Shown here piece after piece: positions 26,853 to 35,461 of a stretch of 64,000 bases of DNA. Source of the stretch: Chryseobacterium sp. SSA4.19 (GTDB lineage: Bacteria > Bacteroidota > Bacteroidia > Flavobacteriales > Weeksellaceae); assembly GCF_022601875.1 (NCBI RefSeq), contig NZ_JAKVIP010000004.1, positions 36,338-100,337 of the forward strand, in the 5' to 3' direction. Each line of letters starts with the position of its first letter. Positions within the stretch are counted from its first letter, which is position 1. The notes under the pieces are model-generated. The model was not told the DNA's origin, searched no databases, and saw only the letters and a list, made by a program, of their open reading frames with translations. Position numbers and translations under genes: made by a program.

Positions 26853-27613
26853 ATTGTTTTGGTGTTTTTATTAGGCAATAAACCGATCTCATTTTTAATC
26901 TTATAAATATAATAAATAATTATACCAATGCATACGATCTGAATGGTTCCTAAATTACCGATGAGTTCTATTCTGGGCTTTATAAAATCCAGCATCAACC
27001 TGAATATAAAATAATTCAGCATAAACAGCTGGAATATAAATCCTGAAGGAAACTTCTTCCTTTTCTGAAACATCTTCAAGCAGACCCAAAGGAAAATCAA
27101 AAATACAATTTCATACAATGCCACCGGATGCCTGAGATACTGATCCCCTAAATGCATTCCAAACATTGAATTGGTGGGAAGACCATAGGTTTCTTCATAA
27201 ACGCCGGTCAGGAAACATCCGATCCTTCCGATAATCATCGCCAGTATCAAAGGATACACAATCAGGTCTCCCGTACTTTCTTTATGTCCTACTATTTTTT
27301 TTGCTAGCTCTACGCCTATTAATCCGAAAGCTAAACCACCGACAATAGTATTGTTTGTCCAGAATGTTTTTAAATGAAAATGCTCAAAAAGCCTGTATGG
27401 ATTTTCAAGATTGCCTATTAATTTAGACCCGATCAAAGCCCCTGCAGTTGCACCGATTAAAATGGCTGCCGAAGTGTTGAATGAAACTTTTTCTTTGGAT
27501 ATACGCTTTAAATAAAAATAATATCGCATCCCGATAAACATCCCCAGTGTTTCAAAAACAGGATGGGCAAAAATCGTTTTGCCGAACAGTTGGAAAGTAA
27601 CAGGAAAATCCAT
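26849..27613 (-). CDS. Lgt-like membrane protein with altered active site
   Basis: 254-residue polytopic membrane protein clearly related to prolipoprotein diacylglyceryl transferase Lgt. R130 (GRIGCFLTG, matching GRLGNFING of E. coli), the RHPVALYE motif (161-168) and R205 (FRLMLDF) are kept. Three key sites differ: the segment equal to SFHGGLIGV reads TIVGGLAFGLIGV, with no histidine; the Asn after the first Arg motif is Cys133; the Glu near R239 of E. coli is Asp209. It may therefore not transfer diacylglyceryl to lipoproteins. It leads the operon with a radical SAM protein, so a different lipid reaction or lipid binding is plausible. Confidence 0.78.
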   Translation of the reverse strand: MDFPVTFQLFGKTIFAHPVFETLGMFIGMRYYFYLKRISKEKVSFNTSAAILIGATAGALIGSKLIGNLENPYRLFEHFHLKTFWTNNTIVGGLAFGLIGVELAKKIVGHKESTGDLIVYPLILAMIIGRIGCFLTGVYEETYGLPTNSMFGMHLGDQYLRHPVALYEIVFLIFLWVCLKMFQKRKKFPSGFIFQLFMLNYFIFRLMLDFIKPRIELIGNLGTIQIVCIGIIIYYIYKIKNEIGLLPNKNTKTI

Positions 27614-27618
27614 GAATT

Positions 27619-27626
27619 CAAAAGTA
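27619..27626 (-). promoter_or_regulatory. Candidate -7 element (TACTTTTG) of the Lgt-like operon
   Basis: Minus-strand TACTTTTG matches TANNTTTG and lies 5 bases upstream of the start codon. At this distance transcription would begin at or near the ATG, so the message would be nearly leaderless or start slightly further in. No -33 match is seen. Confidence 0.35.
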
Positions 27627-27794
27627 GGGTTATTTTATAATACAGAAAATTAAAAGATGAAAAAGAAATAGACATTTTCTGTTATATAGCCATACTCTAT
27701 TACAGGTAGAAAATGTATAAATTACTTATAAAATCTTTCAAATTAAAAGTTCCGTCAAATCTTTTTCCTAATTTTAATTAAAATAGTTCACATT

Positions 27795-28835
27795 ATGAGA
27801 ATAGAATATGATATAAAACTGGGTTTTAAAGACGTGATGTTTCGTCCGAAACGTTCCACATTGAAATCCCGTTCGGAAGTTGATCTGGAAAGGGAATTTA
27901 CCTTCAGGCACACGAAAAAGAAATGGAAGGGAACTCCGATTATAGCCGCTAACATGGACACGGTAGGGACTTTTGAAATGGCTGTTGAACTCGCTAAGGA
28001 TAAAATCATTACAGCTGTTCATAAACATTACACTATAGAGGAATGGTCTGAATTTCTGAATTCCCAACCCGAAGATATTCACCAGTATATCGCTTTAAGT
28101 ACCGGAACCGGAAAAGCGGATGAAGAAAAGATCAGAGTCATCCTTGAAAAGCATCCCAGAATAGAATTTCTCTGTATTGATGTAGCCAATGGGTATTCTG
28201 AGCATTTTGTAGACTTTGTAAAGAGGGCAAGAACCCAATTTCCGGATAAAATCATCATTGCAGGTAATGTGGTAACAGGAGAAATGGTGGAAGAGCTGCT
28301 TCTGGTAGGTGCCGATATCATTAAGGTGGGTATCGGGCCCGGTTCTGTATGTACAACCCGCGTGAAAACCGGTGTAGGATATCCGCAGCTTTCTGCTATT
28401 ATTGAGTGTGCTGACGCCGCTCACGGTTTGGGCGGTCACATCATTGCAGACGGAGGTTGTAAAGTTCCGGGAGATGTTGCAAAAGCTTTCGGCGGCGGTG
28501 CAGATTTTGTCATGCTGGGTGGCATGTTTGCAGGACATGACGAAAGCGGCGGCGAAATCATTGAAGAAAACGGTAAAAAATTCCGTATGTTTTATGGAAT
28601 GAGCTCAAAAACGGCAATGGATAAACATGCAGGAGGAGTTGCTGAATACCGCGCTTCTGAAGGAAAAACCGTAAAAGTAGCTTATAAAGGTCCGGTTTTG
28701 GAAACGGTCAGGGATATTTTAGGCGGTGTACGGTCAACCTGTACTTATGTTGGAGCTTCAACGTTAAAACAGCTTTCAAAGAGAACGACTTTTATCAGAG
28801 TACAGGAGCAGGAAAATCAAATATTTAAAGAATAA
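27795..28835 (+). CDS. guaC: GMP reductase
   Basis: 346-residue enzyme converting GMP to IMP with NADPH and release of ammonia, for purine salvage in the cytosol. It has the IMPDH/GMPR barrel: [13 protein letters not shown] near the N-terminus, the catalytic loop [20 protein letters not shown] with the nucleophilic cysteine, [21 protein letters not shown], and the flap [13 protein letters not shown]. The CBS domains of IMP dehydrogenase are absent and length is that of GuaC. Monocistronic, divergent from the Lgt-like operon and followed by a long hairpin. Confidence 0.95.
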   Translation: MRIEYDIKLGFKDVMFRPKRSTLKSRSEVDLEREFTFRHTKKKWKGTPIIAANMDTVGTFEMAVELAKDKIITAVHKHYTIEEWSEFLNSQPEDIHQYIALSTGTGKADEEKIRVILEKHPRIEFLCIDVANGYSEHFVDFVKRARTQFPDKIIIAGNVVTGEMVEELLLVGADIIKVGIGPGSVCTTRVKTGVGYPQLSAIIECADAAHGLGGHIIADGGCKVPGDVAKAFGGGADFVMLGGMFAGHDESGGEIIEENGKKFRMFYGMSSKTAMDKHAGGVAEYRASEGKTVKVAYKGPVLETVRDILGGVRSTCTYVGASTLKQLSKRTTFIRVQEQENQIFKE

Positions 28836-28874
28836 TATATCTATCATCCTTAAGTGTGCTGAAACTATACAATT

Positions 28875-28916
28875 ATCGGTCTGAAATACATGTATTACGA
28901 TGTATATCAGACCGAT
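28875..28916. terminator. Long stem-loop between guaC and fabG
   Basis: ATCGGTCTGA (28875-28884) pairs perfectly with TCAGACCGAT (28907-28916), and an inner ATACA/TGTAT extends the stem. AT-rich flanks fit termination of both convergent genes. Confidence 0.75.
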
Positions 28917-28965
28917 TTATAATTAAAAGTAAAAAATAAAATCTTACTTTTTGTTGATTTTTGAT

Positions 28966-29709
28966 CTATGTTAAAAGGCCACCGTCAACATTCAATACCT
29001 GACCGTTAATATAAGAAGCCATCTCACTTCCTAAGAACACACATGCGTTAGCAATATCTGTCGTTTTCCCTAATTTTTTCATCGGGATTGCCTCTGCCCA
29101 TTTCTGAGTCGCTTTTTCATCTATAGCAGCTGTCATTTCTGTTTCAATGAATCCCGGTGCAATGGCATTACAACGAATATTTCTTGACCCCAATTCCAAA
29201 GCAACAGATTTTGTAAATCCTATCACTCCTGCCTTAGAAGCCGCATAATTTGCCTGGCCTGCATTTCCGCTGATTCCGACAACAGAAGTCATATTGATGA
29301 TAGAGCCTGATTTTGCCTTCATCATCGGCTTAATAACCGCTTTGGTAAGATTAAATACAGAATCCAGATTCACTCTTAAAACTTTGTCCCAGTCTTCTTT
29401 TGCCATCCTCAATAAAAGATTATCTTTCGTAATTCCTGCATTATTAACCAGAATATCAATCTGTCCGAATTCTGCCATTACTTCTTCAACTAAAATTTGA
29501 GCTGCATCAAAATCTGATGCATCAGATTGATACCCTTTAATTTGAGTCACAGAACTTAAAGTTGCTTCTAATTCCTTGGCTTTTTCTACAGATCCGGCAT
29601 ACGTAAATGCTACTTTTGCTCCCTGTTGAGCATACATTTCAGCAATACTTTTACCGATTCCTCTTGTAGCTCCCGTTATTAGTGCTACTTTTCCTTCTAA
29701 TAGTTTCAT
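28966..29709 (-). CDS. fabG: 3-oxoacyl-[acyl-carrier-protein] reductase FabG
   Basis: 247-residue short-chain dehydrogenase that reduces 3-oxoacyl-ACP with NADPH in type II fatty-acid synthesis. Glycine motif GATRGIGKSIAEMY at residues 13-26; NNAG at about 89-92; catalytic Ser in SVVGISGNAGQANYAASKAGV and the Tyr-x3-Lys in YAASK. The C-terminal GSEMASYINGQVLNVDGGLLT is the FabG end. It stands alone here instead of in a fab cluster, with a -7 element 81 bases upstream and a convergent guaC. Confidence 0.93.
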   Translation of the reverse strand: MKLLEGKVALITGATRGIGKSIAEMYAQQGAKVAFTYAGSVEKAKELEATLSSVTQIKGYQSDASDFDAAQILVEEVMAEFGQIDILVNNAGITKDNLLLRMAKEDWDKVLRVNLDSVFNLTKAVIKPMMKAKSGSIINMTSVVGISGNAGQANYAASKAGVIGFTKSVALELGSRNIRCNAIAPGFIETEMTAAIDEKATQKWAEAIPMKKLGKTTDIANACVFLGSEMASYINGQVLNVDGGLLT

Positions 29710-29789
29710 ATATTGACGTTTTCTTGTAAACTACCAGTCATTTCTTATATGACCGATATAAACATTAATTATACTGAATTAACAGTGCG

Positions 29790-29797
29790 CAAAGATA
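29790..29797 (-). promoter_or_regulatory. Candidate -7 element (TATCTTTG) of fabG
   Basis: Minus-strand TATCTTTG matches TANNTTTG, giving a leader of about 75 bases. The remaining gap 29710-29969 shows no gene or clear structure. Confidence 0.45.
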
Positions 29798-29969
29798 TTA
29801 CAAAATATTATTCAATACATTTGAAATCACTTTTTTAGCAAAATTTATTCTTCTTATTGTAAATTCTAGTGTTCTAATTGATTAATATAGCAGGTAAATC
29901 TTTAATTTTTGCCTTATTCCTGTATGATAGGATTTCAATACATAGCAGATAACAAAAATAAATTCTTAA

Positions 29970-30644
29970 CTAAATAGAATTGTTTACAATAAGAACAATT
30001 TCCCCTTTTAATGTTTTGCTTTTCGAAAATTCAATCAGTTCATTGATGGTTCCGCGCTTTGTTTCTTCAAATTTTTTGGAGATTTCACGGCTCAGGCTAA
30101 TTTTGGTTTCCTCTCCAAAGAATTCTTTGATCTGTTCCAGTGTAGTATTAATTTTATGGGGGCTTTCGTACAGAACAATGGTTTTCTTTTCTTCAGCAAG
30201 CTGTTTAAGCTTTGTCTGCCGTCCTTTTTTCTGTGGTAAAAATCCGGCAAATAAAAATTCATTATTCGGCAGTCCTGATACAACCAGGGCAGGAACAAAA
30301 GCGGTAGCTCCCGGTAAGCAGATCATCTCTATATGATGGTCAGCCCCTGCTTTTCCCAAAAGATAGCCGGGATCTGAAATGCCCGGGGTTCCGGCATCCG
30401 TAATAATAGCAATGTTCTGTCCGCTTTTAAGGTCTGTAATTACTTTTTCCGTTGCCTGGTGTTCATTGTGCAGATGATAGGATTTCAACGGTTTGGAGAT
30501 CTCGAAATGCTTCAGAAGTATTCCGGAAGTCCTTGTATCTTCACATAAAATATAATCGACTTCTTTCAATACCTTCACTGCTCTGAAGGTCATATCTTCC
30601 AGGTTTCCTACCGGAGTAGGAACAAAATATAGGATTCCGCTCAA
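29970..30644 (-). CDS. rsmI: 16S rRNA (cytidine-1402-2'-O)-methyltransferase RsmI
   Basis: 224-residue tetrapyrrole-methylase-fold enzyme that 2'-O-methylates C1402 in the decoding centre of 16S rRNA. Family signatures: YFVPTPVGNLEDMTFRAVKVL at the start, CEDTRTSGILLKHF, AIITDAGTPGISDPGYLL, and LPGATAFVPALVVSGLP. The start codon is TTG at 30644, 8 bases after the stop of the upstream gene. No in-frame ATG precedes the conserved start, so the rare codon is real. It is co-transcribed with the acidic repeat protein gene upstream. Confidence 0.95.
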   Translation of the reverse strand: MSGILYFVPTPVGNLEDMTFRAVKVLKEVDYILCEDTRTSGILLKHFEISKPLKSYHLHNEHQATEKVITDLKSGQNIAIITDAGTPGISDPGYLLGKAGADHHIEMICLPGATAFVPALVVSGLPNNEFLFAGFLPQKKGRQTKLKQLAEEKKTIVLYESPHKINTTLEQIKEFFGEETKISLSREISKKFEETKRGTINELIEFSKSKTLKGEIVLIVNNSI

Positions 30645-30652
30645 AATGTAAT

Positions 30653-32167
30653 TTATAAGAATTTATTTTCCACCAATATCCAGAGCCTCTGTGCGTATTC
30701 ATCTACTTTATTCCATTTTCTGGAATAGTAGAGATCACTCAGGTACTCTTTCGCCTCTTCCAGTGTTTTGAAGCTGTTAAGCCGCGCTATTACCTCGTTC
30801 AGTTCAGACTGGCTTCCCCCAAACAGTGTCTTTGAAAATGCAATTTTGTCATTCAGGTCCAGCTTAAACTCTGGCTTTTTCTTTTCCGCTTCCATAAAGC
30901 CGGTTGAAATATTGGTTTTAAGGAGACTTCCGACGTTGTCTTCTTTATCTGTAGAAGTAGTCTTCTCTTCAGGCCATTTTATTTCCAAATGATCATCTCC
31001 GAAAAGTGACTGAACAGCTTTCAAGCCTTTTATATTGGCCAGTTTTATCTTTTTTTCCTGCTGATAAGCATCCAGGTTTTCAAAGCTTTCATCAGAGGCA
31101 TGCGTATCTTTTTCTGTATCATGAGATCCTCTGTTGATCTCAACTATCTTTCTTCTGTCATTGATTTCCGCTAAAATTGATTGTTCCTGTTTTTCTTCAG
31201 CCATTGATTCATTTTTAATTTCAATGACTATATTTTCGGCATTTGTAGTATCCGTCGGCATTTCGCCCTGTTCTATTAACCTGTCCGATAATGTAAACTG
31301 TTCTTCATTTTCTTCAATCAACAAATCTTCATCCTCCAAAGGTTCAATATCAAAAATGCTCGGAATCTGATGGGCGGCGGTTTGAGAATTATTCTGATCA
31401 TTTTTTACCTCAGATTGAAAGTGGTCTTGGATTTTTTGTTCCTCGTTAAAATCATTTGAGACATTTCCCTCGTGATCAGAAATTTCATTTTCAAATTCAT
31501 CAATCTCATTCAGCTGGTTATTAAAAAGAGCTTCTTCCTGAGTAGTTTTTTCATTAAACATGTCCTCATCGATATCTTTATCATGTTCAGGCTCGGAATC
31601 TGCAAGGATTCTTTCTTCATCAACAAAATCTAAAATGCCTCCGCTATACTCAGAAGATTCATTCTGGTCAATTTCATTCAGCTGATTATTGAAAATTGCT
31701 TCTTCTTCCGTTACTTCATCCAGGTTTCCTTTTTCAGAAATTTCATCAATTCCTCCTTCCCCATTCTCTTCGGCGAAATTAATTAAAGTCTCATGGAGCT
31801 CGCCTTCGACAATTTCATTCAACTGGTTATTAAAAATGGCCTCTTCTTCAGTAGCACCCACTGAAAAAGATTCCTGGGCACCTTCATTGATTTCGTTGAG
31901 CTCATTATTAAAAATGGCTTCTTCTTCTATTACTTCATTTCTTAATTCCTGTACATGATCCGAAGCAAAATCCTGAGAAAAATTTTGGCTTCCGTAATAC
32001 TCAATATTTTTTTCGAGCAAACGTAAAAAAGAAATCCTGTCCGCAAGCTCATCTACAAGATCCTGCTTGGAAATTAACTCATCAATGTAGTTAATTTTGC
32101 CCAGAATACTGATCATATTCTTGGAGTCGAAAAAAATTTTTTCCTTTAAATCTTGGATGTTATGCAT
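30653..32167 (-). CDS. Acidic protein with four FNNQLNEI repeats
   Basis: 504 residues, strongly acidic, with no signal or membrane segment. The N-terminus (1-80) is helical. Residues 80-225 hold four copies of a 13-residue motif, E/Q-EEA-I/L-FNN-E/Q-LNEI, at 81-93, 107-119, 154-166 and 210-222, separated by low-complexity acidic linkers. The C-terminal about 100 residues (KKPEFKLDLNDKIAFSKTLFGGSQSELNEVIARLNSF ... AQRLWILVENKFL) form a compact conserved-looking helical domain. Such layout suggests a scaffold with short docking motifs. Upstream of rsmI in one operon. Function is unknown. Confidence 0.6.
   Translation of the reverse strand: MHNIQDLKEKIFFDSKNMISILGKINYIDELISKQDLVDELADRISFLRLLEKNIEYYGSQNFSQDFASDHVQELRNEVIEEEAIFNNELNEINEGAQESFSVGATEEEAIFNNQLNEIVEGELHETLINFAEENGEGGIDEISEKGNLDEVTEEEAIFNNQLNEIDQNESSEYSGGILDFVDEERILADSEPEHDKDIDEDMFNEKTTQEEALFNNQLNEIDEFENEISDHEGNVSNDFNEEQKIQDHFQSEVKNDQNNSQTAAHQIPSIFDIEPLEDEDLLIEENEEQFTLSDRLIEQGEMPTDTTNAENIVIEIKNESMAEEKQEQSILAEINDRRKIVEINRGSHDTEKDTHASDESFENLDAYQQEKKIKLANIKGLKAVQSLFGDDHLEIKWPEEKTTSTDKEDNVGSLLKTNISTGFMEAEKKKPEFKLDLNDKIAFSKTLFGGSQSELNEVIARLNSFKTLEEAKEYLSDLYYSRKWNKVDEYAQRLWILVENKFL
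31502..31927 (-). repeat. Four in-frame 39-bp repeats coding EEAIFNNQLNEI
   Basis: Repeat units at 31889-31927, 31811-31849, 31670-31708 and 31502-31540 inside the acidic protein gene. The first gap is short (39 bases); the others are 102 and 129. The protein motif is better conserved than the linkers, which argues for selection on the motif. Confidence 0.85.
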
Positions 32168-32191
32168 ATTAAGAATCTTATTAAAATTGCT

Positions 32192-32199
32192 TACTTTTG
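32192..32199 (+). promoter_or_regulatory. Candidate -7 element (TACTTTTG) of tdk
   Basis: TACTTTTG matches TANNTTTG, 29 bases upstream of the tdk start, in the divergent 61-base gap. Confidence 0.5.
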
Positions 32200-32228
32200 A
32201 TCTTAAAAATATACGGCTAATTTAACAA

Positions 32229-32822
32229 ATGTTTTTAGAAAATACAATTAATCATTCCAAACAAAGCGGTTGGATGGAAGTTATTTGTGGTTCCATGTTT
32301 TCCGGGAAAACCGAAGAGTTAATCCGAAGGCTGAGAAGGGCAGAAATGGCGGGGCAGAATGTAGAAATTTTTAAACCGAAACTGGATACGCGCTATTCTG
32401 AAGAAGACGTGATTTCTCATAATCAGAACAAAATCCGCAGTACACCAGTAGAGAATCCCAATGAAATTATTTTGCTGGCTTCCAATTGTGATGTGGTGGG
32501 AATCGATGAGGCGCAATTTTTTGACGAGAGCATTGTTTATGTAGCCAATGAGCTTGCAGACAGTGGGATAAGAGTTGTAATTGCAGGGTTGGATATGGAT
32601 TTCCTGGGCAGACCTTTTGGTCCGATGCCCAACCTGATGGCCACTGCAGAATATGTTACAAAAGTACATGCCATCTGTAAAAGAACCGGCAATCTGGCAA
32701 ATTATTCCATGAGGATTTCCCAAGGAAGTAATCTGGTAGAGTTGGGTGAAACAGAGAGCTACGAAGCAGTAAGCCGCCGTGTTTTTATCGATGAAGTACT
32801 TTTAAAAAGAAAAAATACTTAA
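32229..32822 (+). CDS. tdk: Thymidine kinase
   Basis: 197-residue type II thymidine kinase, phosphorylating thymidine with ATP in pyrimidine salvage. P-loop GSMFSGKTEELIRR (about 21-34); Walker-B-like VVGIDEAQFFDE with the catalytic Glu; VIAGLDMDFLGRPFGPM lid region. The zinc-binding cysteines typical of many type II kinases are reduced here: C150-type context is VHAICKRTGNLANYSMR with one Cys, so the structural zinc may be absent. The length is complete. It opens a plus-strand run that goes on to murF-alr. Confidence 0.95.
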   Translation: MFLENTINHSKQSGWMEVICGSMFSGKTEELIRRLRRAEMAGQNVEIFKPKLDTRYSEEDVISHNQNKIRSTPVENPNEIILLASNCDVVGIDEAQFFDESIVYVANELADSGIRVVIAGLDMDFLGRPFGPMPNLMATAEYVTKVHAICKRTGNLANYSMRISQGSNLVELGETESYEAVSRRVFIDEVLLKRKNT

Positions 32823-33010
32823 ATTAGGCTGAAATTAAAGAGTTGATTTATTGAAGCCTGAGGATTAAATACTACATGAGGATATATCTCACATAATTCC
32901 ATAACATCAGCTTTTTGAAAACTTTTTATTTTTTTAGTTTTAAAGCGTAGCAAAAAGCAACTTTTTTGCGTTAAAATAAATCCAAATAGCAATATAGCAG
33001 AAAGGCACCA

Positions 33011-35458
33011 ATGAACTACACCGTACAAGAAATTGCAGACATCACCAATGCAAAAGTTATTGGAGATAATAAATCGATTATCAAAAATATTGCTTTTGAC
33101 AGCAGAATTATTTATTCCATCCGGGATACTGCCTTTATTGCCATTAATACCCATAAAAATTCCGGTGAAAAATTCATTGAAGCTGCCATTGACAGGGGAA
33201 TTAACGTGATTATTTCCGAACACAGATATGATCAGTTTGAAAATATTACATGGATTATTATTGAAGATTCCATCCGGTTTCTTCAGACACTGGCCCGTTA
33301 CCATTTTGAAAATTCCCGCCTCAAATCCATCGGCATTACAGGAAGCAACGGTAAAACGGTTTTAAAAGAATGGCTTTATCAGTGTCTCTGGAATGAATAT
33401 ATTACAGTAAAAAGTCCTAAAAGCTTTAATTCTCAAATCGGTCTTCCTCTTTCACTGCTTCAAATTGACAGTGCGTATGAACTGGGCATTTTTGAAGTCG
33501 GCATTTCCAAGCCCTGCGAAATGGAAAAACTGGAGCATATATTCCATCCGCAAATCGGTTTACTCACTCATATCGGGACCGCCCACCTGGCAAATTTTGA
33601 AAATGAGGAAGAACTGATTGATGAAAAGCTTAAGCTTTTTAAAAAGTCCGAAGTAATCATTTACAATGGAGATAATATATTGGTTGAAAATAAAATAAAA
33701 CAGCTTTATTCAGGTAAAAAATTAATCTCATACGGTTTTGCTGAAAGCAATCAGGTTTATTTTAAAGCCGATATTTCTAAAAATGAAAATGTTGTTGTTC
33801 TTTATTTTGATGAAGAAATCAGCTTTCCGGTTCATCATAGATCTGAAGCCACTTTAATGAATGTCCTTTCACTAATTACTTTGTTGAAGGAATTGAATAT
33901 AGGCAATGAAAAAATAGTTGAAAAAATCAACAATTTAAAAGCCGTAGAGATGCGTCTTGAATCTATTGAAGGGATTAAAAACAATATCATCATTAATGAT
34001 TCATTTAATCTCGATTTGGATTCTCTTAAAACTGCTTTGCAATTTCTTAATGAATACAAAAAGCAAAAAAGATCGCTCGTTCTCACGGATATGATTGGTG
34101 TAAGTTCTGATTATCATCAGTTGTATGAAGAAGTTTCAGAGCTGGTCAATGAACAGAAATTCGATTATGTTTTCCTTATCGGTGATGAAATATCAAAATT
34201 TAGTGAATTATTCAAAGGTAAAACGTTTACTTTTGTTAGCACCCAGGAATTAATTGACAGTAAACATCTTAACGAAATAGAAAATCAGATCATCCTTCTT
34301 AAAGGAGCCAGAAAATTTGAAATTGAAAGGCTTAAAGATCTTCTTGAACTCCGTAAGCATGATACGGTCTTAGAGATTAATTTAAATGCTGTTCTTCACA
34401 ATATCAATTTTCATAAATCGTTATTAAAGCCCTCAACCAAAATGATGGCTATGGTAAAAGCCAATGCTTATGGATTGGGAAGTTATGAAATTTCGGAGTT
34501 TTTACAGCACCATCATATCGATTATCTGGGCGTAGCTTTTGTAGATGAAGGTGTCGAACTTAGAAAAAAAGGAATTACCGTACCTATTGTGGTAATGAAT
34601 CCTGAACAGCATAGCTATGAAGCGGTAATCCAGTATAATCTGGAGCCGGAAATTTACAGCTTCAGGGTTTTGGAACTCTTTCATGAGGCCATCCGGAAAT
34701 CGGGATATGATGGAGAATATCCAATTCATATTAAGCTGGAAACCGGAATGCACCGCCTTGGTTTTAAAGACAATGAATTGGATCATTTAAGTAATATTTT
34801 AAGTAATAAAAATCTTAAAGTCCAGAGTATTTTCAGTCATCTGTCATCATCAGATCTACCGGATGAAAAAGAGTTCACTTTGAATCAACTAAAGATTTTT
34901 GAACAAAATTCAGCTTACCTTATACAAAAATTAGGTTACGTTCCTATCCGCCATGTGCTGAATTCATCCGGCATTACAAGCTATACAGACCACCAATATG
35001 ATATGGTCAGAATCGGCATCGGGATGTTGGGAGAATCACCAAACAGCAGAATACAGAAACAACTGCATTCTGTAGTAAGCTTTAAAACGGTTATTTCACA
35101 AATTTCAACTGTAGAAGAAGGCGAATCGGTCGGATACAGCCGGCGGTTTAAAGCAGATCAGCCTACCCAAATTGCCACCATTCCTGTTGGCTATGCAGAT
35201 GGAATTCCCAGAATGATCGGGAACCAGACTGGAAATGTAGGTATACATAAAACATTAGCTCCTATCGTAGGAAGTATTTGTATGGATATGATGATGATCA
35301 ATATCGATCATATTCCTCATGTAAAAGAGGGCGATCCTGTAACGATTTTCAATTCTAAGCCAAGCCTGAAAGAATTTGCAGCCTATTGCCAAACCATCAC
35401 CTACGAAGTATTAACTTCTATTTCACCACGCGTGAAGCGTATATATATAAAAGATTAA
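33011..35458 (+). CDS. Bifunctional MurF ligase / alanine racemase
   Basis: 815-residue fusion typical of Bacteroidota. Residues 1-450 are a Mur ligase (MurF type) that adds D-Ala-D-Ala to UDP-MurNAc-tripeptide; its P-loop is ITGSNGKTVLKEW near residue 110. Residues 455-815 are a PLP-dependent alanine racemase with the PLP lysine in MMAMVKANAYGLG (about 482) and the C-terminal GSICMDMMMINI and VTIFNS segments. The fusion couples D-Ala supply to peptidoglycan precursor synthesis. The MurF half looks shortened and may be degenerate in parts, as in other members. The patatin gene follows after 3 bases. Confidence 0.95.
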   Translation: MNYTVQEIADITNAKVIGDNKSIIKNIAFDSRIIYSIRDTAFIAINTHKNSGEKFIEAAIDRGINVIISEHRYDQFENITWIIIEDSIRFLQTLARYHFENSRLKSIGITGSNGKTVLKEWLYQCLWNEYITVKSPKSFNSQIGLPLSLLQIDSAYELGIFEVGISKPCEMEKLEHIFHPQIGLLTHIGTAHLANFENEEELIDEKLKLFKKSEVIIYNGDNILVENKIKQLYSGKKLISYGFAESNQVYFKADISKNENVVVLYFDEEISFPVHHRSEATLMNVLSLITLLKELNIGNEKIVEKINNLKAVEMRLESIEGIKNNIIINDSFNLDLDSLKTALQFLNEYKKQKRSLVLTDMIGVSSDYHQLYEEVSELVNEQKFDYVFLIGDEISKFSELFKGKTFTFVSTQELIDSKHLNEIENQIILLKGARKFEIERLKDLLELRKHDTVLEINLNAVLHNINFHKSLLKPSTKMMAMVKANAYGLGSYEISEFLQHHHIDYLGVAFVDEGVELRKKGITVPIVVMNPEQHSYEAVIQYNLEPEIYSFRVLELFHEAIRKSGYDGEYPIHIKLETGMHRLGFKDNELDHLSNILSNKNLKVQSIFSHLSSSDLPDEKEFTLNQLKIFEQNSAYLIQKLGYVPIRHVLNSSGITSYTDHQYDMVRIGIGMLGESPNSRIQKQLHSVVSFKTVISQISTVEEGESVGYSRRFKADQPTQIATIPVGYADGIPRMIGNQTGNVGIHKTLAPIVGSICMDMMMINIDHIPHVKEGDPVTIFNSKPSLKEFAAYCQTITYEVLTSISPRVKRIYIKD

Positions 35459-35461
35459 CCT

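Noticed and set aside
30092..30298. Long opposite-frame and antisense reading frames inside rsmI, pgk, lepA, the SPFH gene and others
   Set aside because: They are shadows of well-supported genes in other frames, with no domain similarity.
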